Notes under the pieces: model-generated
Told to the model about the DNA's origin: nothing
Seen by the model: the letters and a program-made list of their open reading frames with translations, nothing else
The model's database searches: none
Shown: piece after piece, positions 7,600 to 16,128 of the stretch
Position numbering within the stretch: the first letter of the stretch is position 1
Layout: each line of letters begins with the position of its first letter
Assembly (NCBI GenBank): GCA_026990385.1
Contig: JALXDL010000042.1
Span: forward strand, 6,482 to 70,481
Direction: 5' to 3'
Length of the DNA: 64,000 nucleotides
DNA from: DRKI01 sp011051875
Lineage (GTDB): Bacteria; Desulfobacterota; Desulfobulbia; Desulfobulbales; Desulfobulbaceae
Position numbers and translations under genes: made by a program

Positions 7600-7643
7600 A
7601 CCGTGCGCCGCCGGATTGATCCGGCTGCGCACGGTTTTTTTTT
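7600..7643 (+). terminator. Intrinsic terminator of the small zinc-finger gene
   Basis: A stem pairs ACCGTGCG with CGCACGGT and GCCGGAT with ATCCGGC around a two-base loop, followed by a run of nine T. It also separates this unit from the convergent creA gene. Confidence 0.9.
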
Positions 7644-7764
7644 GCAGAGATCACAAAAACCGTTGCCCCTGCCGGCGCCGGCGCTCCAGGGTGATGATGG
7701 AACCGGCCGGAGAGCCGGCATCCTCCCGTCTCCCCGCGGGCATGGCCGAAGCCCATCCTTCCTG

Positions 7765-8244
7765 TCAGCGGCCGTGCCCAGGCCATGGCATAATGGGGAT
7801 GGCGGAGACCGAGTTCTTGGGCGAGCCATCCACCAGCTTGTCGCTGTAGGTGAGATAGACCAGCGTATGCCGCTTCCGGTCATAAAACCTGACCACCTGC
7901 AGTTTCTTGAACAGCAGCGAGGTCGACTTCCTGAACACCCGCCTGCCGTCTTCCCTGCCCGAGGCCACCTCCGGAGGCAGGGTGATGGGGCCGGTCTGCC
8001 GACAGGCCAGGGAGGCATCGGACTTGTCCTCGGCCAGCCCCAGTGCGCCGGAGATCCCGCCGGTCTTGGCACGGCTGACATAGCAGGTGGCGCCGGGGAT
8101 GTCCGGGTCGTCAAAGGCCTCGATCACGATCTTGTCATTGGCGCCCACCATCTTGAAGGTGGTGCTCACCTTGCCGATCTCCTCGGCCGGCGCCGCTCCC
8201 CCGGCCAGGAACAGGACCAGGAGACAGAGGGTCACGATCTTCAT
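7765..8244 (-). CDS. creA: CreA family protein
   Basis: 159 residues from the ATG at 8244, with a signal peptide MKIVTLCLLVLFLAGGAAPAEE. The body matches the CreA family: EIGKVSTTFKMVGANDKIVIEAFDDPDIPG, TCYVSRAKTGGISG, EDKSDASLACRQTGPI, a SLLFKKLQVVRFYD block, and the VYLTYSDKLVDGSPKNSVSAIP ending. The family is exported and has no established biochemical role despite its place beside creBCD in E. coli. Its ATG overlaps the leuA stop codon (ATGA), so it is translated with leuA; longer upstream starts would run into leuA and are unlikely. Confidence 0.92.
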   Translation of the reverse strand: MKIVTLCLLVLFLAGGAAPAEEIGKVSTTFKMVGANDKIVIEAFDDPDIPGATCYVSRAKTGGISGALGLAEDKSDASLACRQTGPITLPPEVASGREDGRRVFRKSTSLLFKKLQVVRFYDRKRHTLVYLTYSDKLVDGSPKNSVSAIPIMPWPGHGR

Positions 8245-9938
8245 GCCGCGCTCCTGTGGGCCACGCAATGCCGGTTCAGGGCGCTGAGCAGGGCCTTGAT
8301 GGAGGCAACGATGATGTCCGTGTCCACGCCGGCACCCCACCAGCTCTCCCGGTTCTCGTCCAGGATCTCGATGTAGCTCACGGCCCGGGAAGCAGAGCCA
8401 CGGGTCAGGGCGTGCTCGTGATAGGCGTGCAGGGTGAACTGGAGGTCCAGGGTCTCGCGCAACCCGTTGCAGAAGGCGTCCAGGGGACCGTTGCCCCTGG
8501 CGCGCACGATCTGCTCATCATCATCCATCACCAGCACAGCCTCGATCTCCGCCGAGGACAGTTCCTCGTCCTGGTCGATGTGACGTTTGAGCACATTGAA
8601 GCTCTTGAGCCTGTAACAGCCGTCGTTGAGCAGGTACTCCTGTTCGAAGATCTGATAGATCTTCTTCGGCGGCAGTTCGCCGATCACCTGGTCCGAGACC
8701 CGCTGGATGGCCCGGCCGAATCCAGGCAGCATCTCCCGGGGCAGCTTGTAGCCGAACTCACGGTCCATGATATAGGCAGCCCCGCCCTTGCCCGACTGGG
8801 AGTTGATGCGGATGATCGACTCGTAGGTACGGCCCACGTCCTCGGGGTCGATGGGCAGGTAGGGCACGGCCCATATACCGTCGTCGGACTCTTCAAAGGC
8901 CGCCATGCCCTTGTTGATCGCATCCTGGTGCGACCCGGAAAAAGCGGTATAGACCAGCTCACCGGCGTAGGGGTGACGGGGTGGCACCTTCATCCGGGTG
9001 CACCGCTCATAGACGTTGATCACCCGGTTGATGTTAGAGAAATCCAGACCCGGGTCCACGCCCTGGGAGAACATGTTCAGGGCCAGGGTGACGATATCCA
9101 CGTTGCCGGTCCGCTCGCCATTGCCGAACAGCGTGCCCTCGACCCGGTCGGCGCCGGCCATCAGGGCCAGCTCGGTGGCCGCCACTGCCGCACCCCGGTC
9201 GTTGTGGGCATGGAGACTGATCAGGGCGCAGTCACGGTTCTTCATGTGGGTGCTGAACCACTCGATCTGGTCGGCATAGATGTTGGGCGTGGCCATCTCC
9301 ACCGTGGCGGGCAGGTTGATGATCACCGGCCGCTCCGGGGTCGGCTCCCAGACATCCATCACCGCCTCGCAGATCTCGACCGCAAAATCGAGCTCAGTAC
9401 CGGTGAAGGACTCGGGCGAGTATTCGTAGCGGATATCGGTATCGGTCCGCGTGGCCTCGTCCCGGATGATGCGGGCCCCGCGCACGGCCAGGTCGATGAT
9501 CTCCCTGCGGCTCATCTTGAAGACCACCTGCCGCTGCAGGGTGGACGTGGAGTTGTAGAGGTGCATCACCGCCCGGCGCGCGCCGCGCAGGGACTCGAAG
9601 CTCCGCCTGATCAACGGTTCGCGGGCCTGGGTCAGGACCTGGATCAGGACACCGTCGGGGATCAGGTCACGCTCGATGAGCAGACGGAGAAAATCATACT
9701 CCACCTGCGAGGCGGCGGGAAAACCCACCTCGATCTCGGTGAAGCCGATGTCGAGCAGGAGCTGGAACATCTCCAGCTTCTCCTCCAGGTTCATGGGCTG
9801 GATCAGGGCCTGGTTGCCGTCACGCAGGTCAACGCTGCACCAGACAGGCGCCCTGGTGATGGCCTTGTCCGGCCAGGTTCGATCCGGCAGTTCGATACGC
9901 GGGTAGGGACGATATTTTCGTAATTTTTCCTTGTCCAT
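8241..9938 (-). CDS. leuA: 2-isopropylmalate synthase
   Basis: 565 residues of the longer, yeast-type LeuA form. It condenses acetyl-CoA with 2-oxoisovalerate, the first committed step of leucine synthesis. The catalytic HMGL barrel shows WCSVDLRDGNQAL (metal Asp and Arg), GFTEIEVGFPAAS, HLYNSTSTLQR, the metal ligands LHAHNDRG and the GTLFGNGERTGNVD motif. The C-terminal about 130 residues are the leucine-binding regulatory domain (GGAAYIMDREFG precedes it). The ATG at 9938 is preferred over 9944 because GGGAG lies six bases before it. The leader peptide and terminator upstream indicate attenuation control. creA follows with a 4-base overlap. Confidence 0.96.
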   Translation of the reverse strand: MDKEKLRKYRPYPRIELPDRTWPDKAITRAPVWCSVDLRDGNQALIQPMNLEEKLEMFQLLLDIGFTEIEVGFPAASQVEYDFLRLLIERDLIPDGVLIQVLTQAREPLIRRSFESLRGARRAVMHLYNSTSTLQRQVVFKMSRREIIDLAVRGARIIRDEATRTDTDIRYEYSPESFTGTELDFAVEICEAVMDVWEPTPERPVIINLPATVEMATPNIYADQIEWFSTHMKNRDCALISLHAHNDRGAAVAATELALMAGADRVEGTLFGNGERTGNVDIVTLALNMFSQGVDPGLDFSNINRVINVYERCTRMKVPPRHPYAGELVYTAFSGSHQDAINKGMAAFEESDDGIWAVPYLPIDPEDVGRTYESIIRINSQSGKGGAAYIMDREFGYKLPREMLPGFGRAIQRVSDQVIGELPPKKIYQIFEQEYLLNDGCYRLKSFNVLKRHIDQDEELSSAEIEAVLVMDDDEQIVRARGNGPLDAFCNGLRETLDLQFTLHAYHEHALTRGSASRAVSYIEILDENRESWWGAGVDTDIIVASIKALLSALNRHCVAHRSAA

Positions 9939-9959
9939 GGTCATCTCCCGTTCCGGGTC

Positions 9960-9995
9960 AAAAAAAAAGCCACGGTTTCCTGGAAAACCGTGGCT
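9960..9995 (-). terminator. Attenuator terminator in the leuA leader
   Basis: On the minus strand, AGCCACGGTTT pairs with AAACCGTGGCT around a short loop and is followed directly by nine T. It lies between the leucine-rich leader peptide and leuA, only about 20 bases before the leuA ATG, so read-through must be conditional. Confidence 0.9.
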
Positions 9996-10022
9996 CGCTG
10001 GAATCTGCTGTCCTTGTTCCGG

Positions 10023-10106
10023 TCAGGACAAAACTCCCCCTTCTGCCACAGTTTTCCTGTGCAGTCCGATTAGTAGCAGGTCGAGGGCAAGGGGCATTCT
10101 GTGCAT
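10023..10106 (-). CDS. leuL: leu operon leader peptide
   Basis: 27 residues beginning MHRMPLALDLLLIGL (an internal ATG at 10097 gives 24 residues). Six of residues 6-15 are leucine, including three in a row, encoded by mixed codons CTT, CTC, CTG and CTA. The stop is 27 bases before the attenuator stem. Ribosome stalling on these codons when charged tRNA-Leu is scarce would favour an antiterminator and leuA expression; this mechanism is inferred from the classic leu/his attenuators. Confidence 0.85.
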   Translation of the reverse strand: MHRMPLALDLLLIGLHRKTVAEGGVLS

Positions 10107-10363
10107 TGTCGTACTGGCTATAAATTCGGCCACCCTGTCCGGTGGTGGCGCTAGGGAGCAGGACAACCGGCACCCTGCATAGGAATCATCTTAAGACGGA
10201 AGCGCGGTTTGTCAAGAAAGAATATCGGTCCGGTGCACGGTATGGGGAAAAAGATTGATTTGCTGTGCTGAATGCGGTAATGCAGCACACTGTAAAAAAC
10301 GGTCCTGTCCGCGACAGCGGCAGGATGCCTGCTTTCCGATCACCAGACAATACAAGGTTTCCC

Positions 10364-10606
10364 ATGTCCCGTGTCAACCTCCGTTCCATGGCCATCAACC
10401 AGAAAGGCACCATCACGGCCGTCAAGGTGGGCGGTGAGCTCGGACGGCGTATCCGAGAGATGGGCCTTGTTCCCGGCACTGAAATCACCATCAAACAGCG
10501 GGCCCCGCTCAACGATCCCGTGGCCCTGCGCGTCATGGGCGGTACGCTAACCCTGCGCAACAACGAGGCCGACTACATCGAGGTGGAGGTGGAAGCGGAG
10601 GAGTGA
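10364..10606 (+). CDS. feoA: FeoA family protein
   Basis: 80 residues from the ATG at 10364, where AAGG precedes by about 7 bases; the frame is open further upstream but that part has no FeoA similarity. The SH3-like FeoA core is intact: INQKGTITAVKVGGELGRRIREMGLVPGTEITIKQRAP followed by DPVALRVMGGTLTLRNNEADYI. FeoA normally supports the FeoB ferrous iron channel or serves as a FeoA-domain accessory; no feoB lies in the window, so this is an orphan. It converges on the amidohydrolase gene, with 17 bases between. Confidence 0.88.
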   Translation: MSRVNLRSMAINQKGTITAVKVGGELGRRIREMGLVPGTEITIKQRAPLNDPVALRVMGGTLTLRNNEADYIEVEVEAEE

Positions 10607-10623
10607 GCACCGTCAGTCGGCGA

Positions 10624-11616
10624 TCATGAAGGGGTGGTCCCCAGCAGGAGACGATGGTTGGTGTACACCGGGCTTCCCGGCGGGAAAAAATGGTGCAGGC
10701 TGCTGACAGCGCGGTCAAAGGGATTGGCGATCCGGTCCAGGCGGAACCGTGTTGCCAGCCCCAGGCCACAGGGCGAGAAGACCATGCTGAACGGCACAGG
10801 GTAGTCGGTGGCGAACAGCAGCCTGTGGTGCACCTGCTCCTGGCCGGCCAGGTGGGCCAGGACCCCTGCCCGGACCGGGGTGAGGAGGCTGGAGAGATCG
10901 GCAAACAGGTTGCCGTGATCAGCCAGCAGCTCCAGGAGCCGGAAATAATCAGGGCTGAAATTCTTCTCCTTTCTGCTCAGGGCCCGCCAGATGGTGAGCG
11001 GCCGGTAACTGAGCGCCATGTGCGCCGCCACCACGGTGACCCCCACGGCCAGGGGCTGCTCCAGCATGGCGATTCCCTCGCATGCGCGCACTGACTTCAC
11101 GCAACCCTCGCTGCCCAGGTGGACGATGAGCGGCAGGCCAAGATCCCGCAGTTTTTCGAAATAGGCCAGGTACCGTTCCTCCCTGGTATCCACGCCCCAG
11201 TAGTTCTGGAGAAATTTCGCTCCCTTGAACCCCAGCTCCACGTAACGGTCGATGCGCTCCAGGGCGTCCGGCCGCAGGGGATTGACCGAGAAGAAGGGAA
11301 TAATGATATCCGGATGTTGCCGGTACAGGGCGAGCAGGTCCTCGTTGGTGGCGCAGACCCGGGCATCCCGGTGCACCACCCTGCCCTGCCGGTCCAGGCG
11401 GGCATCCACCCCGAAGAGGACGATCTTTTCCAGGCTGGCCGACTCCCGGACCAGCCGGACCAGGCCCGTGGTATAGGCATGGTAGGGATCGGCCACGAAA
11501 CCGTCCGGGTCAAGTCCCTGCCAGCGGGCAAAGAGACGGGCCGCCAGGCGCATGGGCAGCCGTGCAAAATGCATCTCCGGGCTCAGGAGATGGACGTGAA
11601 AATCAATGGTCTGCAT
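10624..11616 (-). CDS. Amidohydrolase family (TIM-barrel) metal-dependent hydrolase
   Basis: 330 residues with the amidohydrolase-2 fold. Metal-binding and catalytic features are the N-terminal DFHVHLL (HxH), HLGSEG, VVAAHMALS and the late Asp in LLFATDYPVPFS. The segment GFKGAKFLQNYWGVDTREER contains the usual mid-barrel Lys region. Substrate unknown; relatives include decarboxylases and lactone or amide hydrolases. It is the last gene of a tight six-gene minus-strand run, 9 bases after cls. Confidence 0.82.
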   Translation of the reverse strand: MQTIDFHVHLLSPEMHFARLPMRLAARLFARWQGLDPDGFVADPYHAYTTGLVRLVRESASLEKIVLFGVDARLDRQGRVVHRDARVCATNEDLLALYRQHPDIIIPFFSVNPLRPDALERIDRYVELGFKGAKFLQNYWGVDTREERYLAYFEKLRDLGLPLIVHLGSEGCVKSVRACEGIAMLEQPLAVGVTVVAAHMALSYRPLTIWRALSRKEKNFSPDYFRLLELLADHGNLFADLSSLLTPVRAGVLAHLAGQEQVHHRLLFATDYPVPFSMVFSPCGLGLATRFRLDRIANPFDRAVSSLHHFFPPGSPVYTNHRLLLGTTPS

Positions 11617-11625
11617 ACCGTGCCA

Positions 11626-13062
11626 TCAGAGGAGTGGCGCCAGGATAAAGGCCACGCCCTCGGCAAACCGTTCCCGCAGCGGCAGCCGCTGGCGACGGCT
11701 GCGGCTGACCTCGGTGGCCTCCCGGCAGAATTGCAGGAAATCCTTTTCCAGGTGCGAGGCGATTCTCCGGTCAAACAAAAAAAGATTGGCCTCGAAGTTG
11801 AGCCGGAAACTGCGCTGATCCATGTTGGCCGAGCCCACGGTACAGAAGATGGAATCAATGACCGCGGTCTTGGCATGGGGCAGGCGGTTGTGCAGCTCAA
11901 AGATACGGACGCCCGCGGCCAGCAGCTCATCGAAAAAGGAACGGCCCGCGCGCAGGACCAGGGGATGGTCGGAGCGGCCCGGCAGGAGCAGCCGGACATC
12001 GACACCGCGCAGGGCCGCGGTCTGCAGGGCCATGGCCACCGGCGTATCAGGGACAAAATAGGGTGTTTCGATCCAGATCCGCTCAACGGCCATGTTGAAG
12101 GCGGCAAAGAGCAGGGTATGGATGGAACGCCACCGCTCGTCGGCCGGACCGCTGGCCAGAAACTGGGTACAGAGATCACCTGCTGCCGGTACGGCCGGGA
12201 AATAGTCGGCCGTGACCAGGTCCTCGCTGGTGGCATGGTACCAGTCCTGGCAGAAGACCTCCTGCAGGTCCTGGACCACCGGCCCCTGCACCTCCACGTG
12301 CAGATCCTGCCACGGCTCGGCCAGGCCGGCATAGACATCGCCCACGTTCATGCTGCCGGTGAACCCCTTCCTGCCGTCCACGATCACGATCTTGCGGTGA
12401 TTGCGGTTATTGATGGTCAGTCGCCTGCGAAAGGGCAGCACGGGCAGGAACCGGGCCACCCGGCCGCCAGCCTCGTGCAGAGGCGCGAAAAACCGTCTGC
12501 CAGCGGCCAGGGAACCGACATCGTCGAGCAGGAGCCGAACCTCGACACCGCGCTTCGCCGCCCGGACCAGGGCGTCCCGCATGCGGGTCCCGGTGTGGTC
12601 CGGCTCCCAGATGTAGTAGCAGAGGTGGACATGGTGGCGGGCGCGGTCGATGGCCTCCTCCAGGACATCAAAGGCACGACCGCCGTCGCGGTACCAGGAG
12701 ACCGAGCAGCCAGGCCGCGGCGCCGGCCCGCCCAGGCGCGAGGTCAGCTTGAAGATGGCGCGGACCAGGGGTTCCTCGACCCGGGGGATCTTCTGCTGCC
12801 GCCGGATCCGTTCCATGGAATGGGCCAGTTTCTGCTCCACCCGCTGTCGCCGGCGGCGGCGCATGCGGATGCGGGTCGTGCCGAAGACCCAGAACGCGAG
12901 CAGGCCGAGAAAGGGGATGAAGACGATGGTCAGGATCCAGGCCAGGGTGGCTCCGGATTCCCGCTTCTGGAGGATGATGCGCGGTACCAGGAGCAGGATG
13001 ATGAGCAGATCCAGCAGCACCAGGCCGGAGCCCAGCCAGTTGACCCTCAGAAAGTGGAGCAC
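11626..13062 (-). CDS. cls: Cardiolipin synthase (phospholipase D family)
   Basis: 478 residues. Two N-terminal membrane helices of the PLDc_N type (residues about 8-28 and 38-58, with the basic RMRRRRR patch after) precede two PLD catalytic motifs. The first is NHRKIVIVD with FTGSMNVGD. The second is HAKTAVID with VGSANMDQRS. This is the ClsA-type architecture, making cardiolipin from two phosphatidylglycerols at the inner membrane. The gene lies between the aldolase (36 bases upstream) and the amidohydrolase. Confidence 0.93.
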   Translation of the reverse strand: MLHFLRVNWLGSGLVLLDLLIILLLVPRIILQKRESGATLAWILTIVFIPFLGLLAFWVFGTTRIRMRRRRRQRVEQKLAHSMERIRRQQKIPRVEEPLVRAIFKLTSRLGGPAPRPGCSVSWYRDGGRAFDVLEEAIDRARHHVHLCYYIWEPDHTGTRMRDALVRAAKRGVEVRLLLDDVGSLAAGRRFFAPLHEAGGRVARFLPVLPFRRRLTINNRNHRKIVIVDGRKGFTGSMNVGDVYAGLAEPWQDLHVEVQGPVVQDLQEVFCQDWYHATSEDLVTADYFPAVPAAGDLCTQFLASGPADERWRSIHTLLFAAFNMAVERIWIETPYFVPDTPVAMALQTAALRGVDVRLLLPGRSDHPLVLRAGRSFFDELLAAGVRIFELHNRLPHAKTAVIDSIFCTVGSANMDQRSFRLNFEANLFLFDRRIASHLEKDFLQFCREATEVSRSRRQRLPLRERFAEGVAFILAPLL

Positions 13063-13098
13063 GCCAGCCCTCCTCTCACGGCCTCGCTGGTGCGGCGC

Positions 13099-13767
13099 TC
13101 AGGCGCCATCTTCCTGTTCCGGCAGGGGCCCGCCATGCCGGTAGGCTGTAAACCGGGCCATGACCCCGGCCATCTGTCCACTGCTGAGCAGCGGAACCTC
13201 GCCCACCTGCAGGGCCCTGGCATAGATCCGGGCCAGGTTTTCCACCTCCACGGCCAGGGCCAGCACCTCTTTCAGGTCACCGGCAAAGCAGACCATGCCA
13301 TGGTGGGCCATCAAACATGCGGTCCGGTCGACAAGGGCCTGCGTGACCAGGGCCGAGAGCTCGGCCGAGCCAAAGGCGGCGTAGCCGGCCAGGGGGATCG
13401 AGTCGCCGCCGGCCACGGCCACCATGTAATGAAAGGCCGGGATCTCGCGTTCCAGGCAGGCGAGCACGGTGCACCAGGGCGGATGGGCGTGCAGGACAGC
13501 GCCCGCCTCCGGGTGCTGGAGGTAGAGATCCCGGTGCAGCCGCCACTCCGAGGAGGGATGACGGCGGCCCTGCGGCCGGCCGTCCATGGAGAGCAGGACC
13601 ATGTCGGCGGGCGTGCACTCCTCGTAAGGCATGGCCGAGGGAGTGATCAGGAAACCGTTGCCCACGCGGATACTGACATTGCCGGCCATGCCCTGGTTGA
13701 GCTCCTGCCGGTTCATGGCCAGGGCCGTGTCGAGCAGGGTGCGGCGCTGGCGGAAAAAACCACTCAT
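13099..13767 (-). CDS. Class II aldolase/adducin family protein, likely sugar-phosphate aldolase partner of MtnA
   Basis: 222 residues. The class II aldolase signature is present: GNVSIRVGNGFLITPSAMPYEE for phosphate and substrate binding, VLHAHPPWCT (two zinc His) and LMAHHGMVCF (third zinc His). It could be labelled L-fuculose-phosphate aldolase, but its ATG overlaps the mtnA stop (ATGA). An mtnA-aldolase pair is the core of the DHAP shunt, in which 5-methylthioribulose-1-phosphate or 5-deoxyribulose-1-phosphate is split into DHAP and an aldehyde. This function is inferred from the pairing. Confidence 0.83.
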   Translation of the reverse strand: MSGFFRQRRTLLDTALAMNRQELNQGMAGNVSIRVGNGFLITPSAMPYEECTPADMVLLSMDGRPQGRRHPSSEWRLHRDLYLQHPEAGAVLHAHPPWCTVLACLEREIPAFHYMVAVAGGDSIPLAGYAAFGSAELSALVTQALVDRTACLMAHHGMVCFAGDLKEVLALAVEVENLARIYARALQVGEVPLLSSGQMAGVMARFTAYRHGGPLPEQEDGA

Positions 13768-14852
13768 CGCTGTTCGGGATAGAGAGCGAGCAGCCCCTGC
13801 CGGGAGGCGGGGCAGATGCCGCGCTCGGTGATGAGCCCCGTGACCAGGCGGGCCGGGGTCACGTCAAAGGCGGGATTGAGGGCCTCCGTGGTCGGGGGCG
13901 CGATCCGGACCCGGTCCAGGCGGCCGTTGTCCAGGCGGCCGGCCACATACAGGACCTCATCCTGGTCCCGTTCCTCGATGGGGATCCTGTCTGCCTTCTC
14001 CACGCTCCAGTCGATGGTGGAACCGGGCAGGGCGACATAGAACGGCACCTGGTTGTCATGGGCGGCCAGGGCCTTGAGATAGGTGCCGATCTTGTTGCAG
14101 ACGTCACCCGTGGCCGTGGTCCGGTCGGTGCCCACGATGCAAAGATCGACCCGGCCGTGCTGCATCAGGTGGCCGCCACCATTGTCCACCAGCAGGTGGT
14201 GACCTATTCCGGCCGCGGCCAGCTCCCAGGCGGTGAGACCTGCGCCCTGGTTGCGCGGCCTGGTCTCGTCCACCCAGACATGGACCGGGATACCCTCCTG
14301 CACGGCCCTGTAGACCGGGGCCAGGGCGGTGCCCCAGTCCACGGTGGCCAGCCAGCCGGCATTGCAATGGGTGAGAATGTGCACCGGCTCCTGCTGCCCC
14401 TTGTCCTGCCAGGCGGCCCGGATCAGCTCCACCCCGTGCCGGCCGATGGCCTTGTTGGTGGCCACGTCTTCCTCGCAGAGGGCCGCCGCCTCCCGCCAGG
14501 CCGCCTCCCGGCGCTTCCCCTCGGGCAGGGGCCGAAGCAGGTCATCCATCCGCTGCACGGCCCAGCGCAGGTTGACCGCCGTGGGCCGGCAGCGGACCAG
14601 TAGATCGCCGATCCGGTCCAGGTCCGCATCGGAGGCGCCGGCGGCAAGACCCAGGCAGAAGCCATAGGCCGCGGTGGCGCCGATCAGGGGGGCGCCGCGG
14701 ACCAGCATGTCCCTGATGGCCCGGGCCGCATCGTCGAGATCGGCAAGGGTGGTGACGACAAACTCATGGGGCAGCCTGGTCTGGTCGATGATCCGGACCA
14801 GGCCGTCCTCCCCGGTCCAGATCGACCGGTAGTGCGTATTTCCCACACGCAT
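13764..14852 (-). CDS. mtnA: S-methyl-5-thioribose-1-phosphate isomerase
   Basis: 362 residues from the ATG at 14852, preceded by AAGGAGTGGAGG. The eIF2B-like isomerase family is clear: VRGAPLIGATAAYGF, PTAVNLRWAVQRM, HILTHCNAGWLATVDWGTALAP (with the catalytic Cys), VWVDETRPRNQGAGLTAWEL, VGTDRTTATGDVCNKIGTYLKALAA (catalytic Asp) and IEERDQDEV. It isomerises methylthioribose-1-phosphate, or 5-deoxyribose-1-phosphate, to the ribulose form. No phosphorylase or kinase of methionine salvage is in the window, and the usual next enzymes MtnBCD are absent; an aldolase follows instead. Confidence 0.95.
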   Translation of the reverse strand: MRVGNTHYRSIWTGEDGLVRIIDQTRLPHEFVVTTLADLDDAARAIRDMLVRGAPLIGATAAYGFCLGLAAGASDADLDRIGDLLVRCRPTAVNLRWAVQRMDDLLRPLPEGKRREAAWREAAALCEEDVATNKAIGRHGVELIRAAWQDKGQQEPVHILTHCNAGWLATVDWGTALAPVYRAVQEGIPVHVWVDETRPRNQGAGLTAWELAAAGIGHHLLVDNGGGHLMQHGRVDLCIVGTDRTTATGDVCNKIGTYLKALAAHDNQVPFYVALPGSTIDWSVEKADRIPIEERDQDEVLYVAGRLDNGRLDRVRIAPPTTEALNPAFDVTPARLVTGLITERGICPASRQGLLALYPEQR

Positions 14853-14883
14853 GGCAGCAGGCCTCCACTCCTTGTTGTACCAG

Positions 14884-15285
14884 TCAGTCGCCCGCGGGCT
14901 GGGGGACCAGTTCCGGGGTCCAGAAGATGACGCCACGGCCCTCGGCCTCCTCGATGAACGAGGGGCCGTCCCATTCCCTGACCTGGTCATAGTATCCGCG
15001 ACGCATCACCTTGAGGGTTATCCTGCCGATCTTCTCGAGCTGCTCGTCACTGAACCGGCGGACACTGCGCAACGGCGTGTTGCCGAGATAGATCCACTGC
15101 CCCTGGCAGGGAATTGCATCGCCCAGGACCCGGTAGACCACGTGCGCCCCCTCGGGCTCGGAATTGACCTTGAACCGCACGGTCCGCACGGATGGAGAAC
15201 AGGCCGAGGACAAGACGAGCAGGGCCAGCAGGGCAGACAGGACGGGAAGCCTTTTCCGCAGCCGGCCATCACCTGGTATATGCAT
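14884..15285 (-). CDS. Putative lipoprotein with PEGA-like domain
   Basis: 133 residues. A signal sequence ends in LSSAC (lipobox, Cys29). The mature part begins VRFKVNSEPEGAHVVYR, like PEGA-type surface-layer repeats (beta-rich, SxPxGA). It then has YLGNTPLRSV and KVMRRGYYDQ, again matching the xGxTP and G-Y spacing of PEGA domains. Function unknown; probably periplasm-facing. It begins 3 bases after the preceding lipoprotein gene and has 31 bases to mtnA. Confidence 0.7.
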   Translation of the reverse strand: MHIPGDGRLRKRLPVLSALLALLVLSSACSPSVRTVRFKVNSEPEGAHVVYRVLGDAIPCQGQWIYLGNTPLRSVRRFSDEQLEKIGRITLKVMRRGYYDQVREWDGPSFIEEAEGRGVIFWTPELVPQPAGD

Positions 15286-15288
15286 CTC

Positions 15289-15642
15289 TTATTTCCTCTT
15301 TTTCAGTTCAACGGTTACCGGCTGGGGCTCGGCCTCGGCCTCTTTTCTGCTCCGGTGGCGGGTGTTGACCCAGAAGGCGGTGATCTCCTCCCGGTAGCCC
15401 GACTTGAGCATCTCGACGGTAACATACTCCGGCCGGCCCTCCTCGCCCTCCCAGACAACCAGGAGCGGGGTCATGCCCAGGTGGGTGTCATCCTTGAGAT
15501 TGATGACCTCGGCACCCGGCGGCCTGGAGATGAACTTCACGGCGCCGTAGGTTTTGGGCCCGGCGCAGCCGGCGGCCAGGGCCAGTCCGCCGAGGGCAAG
15601 GAGTACCCCCGCCGCCCGGACAACAGACGTCTGTATCAGCAT
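15289..15642 (-). CDS. Putative lipoprotein with PEGA-like domain
   Basis: 117 residues from the ATG at 15642, preceded by GAGGAACGTA; the frame extends upstream without support. The signal sequence ends in LAAGC. The mature part has VKFISRPPGAEVINLKDDTHLGMTPLLVVW, an arrangement like the next gene's domain (RPPGA, LGMTP, GY), so the two are probably tandem relatives. The C-terminus is strongly charged (RHRSRKEAEAE). First gene of the six-gene minus-strand run. Confidence 0.68.
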   Translation of the reverse strand: MLIQTSVVRAAGVLLALGGLALAAGCAGPKTYGAVKFISRPPGAEVINLKDDTHLGMTPLLVVWEGEEGRPEYVTVEMLKSGYREEITAFWVNTRHRSRKEAEAEPQPVTVELKKRK

Positions 15643-15842
15643 TACGTTCCTCGTCAATATGGTTCTTGGACTGCGGCGAGGCCGGAGTCGTGGAATCAAG
15701 ATCATCTCTTACCTGTTCAGGTTCCGACAAGTCAAGACAAACCCGCATGACCAGGCCGGCTTTTCGGCAGATCCTGCTACCCGCGGCATGATCGGCCCCA
15801 TGGACGATGCACCATGACAGCCGCGACCATGAACGGTTCGCT

Positions 15843-15996
15843 GGCCGTCACAGGGCACCCCGTCCGCACGCGCTCGAACCTCCCGATATACGGGTGTATC
15901 ACCTGTGAGGTTCGGGCACGCACAGCTGTGGCACCCTGCAACCGGTTACAAGTCCTGTGTTGCCTGTATTGATTGCTGGTAAACGGATATCCCGTG
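15843..15996 (-). repeat. Intergenic repeat R2, copy A
   Basis: On the minus strand it begins CACGGGATATCCG and ends GGGGTGCCCTGTGACGG. Internal landmarks are ATCAATACAGG, GTAACCGGTTGCAGGGTGCC, CACAGCTGTGCGTG and GGGAGGTTCGAGCGCGTG. It aligns along its whole 154 bases with copy C at 45695. The rest of the gap 15643-16313 holds repeat R1 (16129) and no credible gene. Confidence 0.75.
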
Positions 15997-16128
15997 ACCG
16001 GTTCCGGCGATTCACCCCCTGCCGCCGGCCCCGGGGGACGCGGGGGCGGCCGCAACCGGTTTTTGCCGGCAACAGCGGCTGCTTGTATTCCGGAGGACGG
16101 TTGCGGTATACTCAGTTATACCTGGATC

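Noticed and set aside
11119..13782. An 887-codon plus-strand frame over cls, the amidohydrolase and the aldolase
   Set aside because: It covers three well-supported minus-strand genes and shows low-complexity Gly/Pro/Gln/Arg composition typical of a shadow frame.
15843..15996. Repeat R2 as a c-di-GMP (GEMM) riboswitch, because of the CACGCACAG word
   Set aside because: The rest of the GEMM core is absent, orientation relative to genes is not consistent, and several copies lie between convergent genes or after stop codons.
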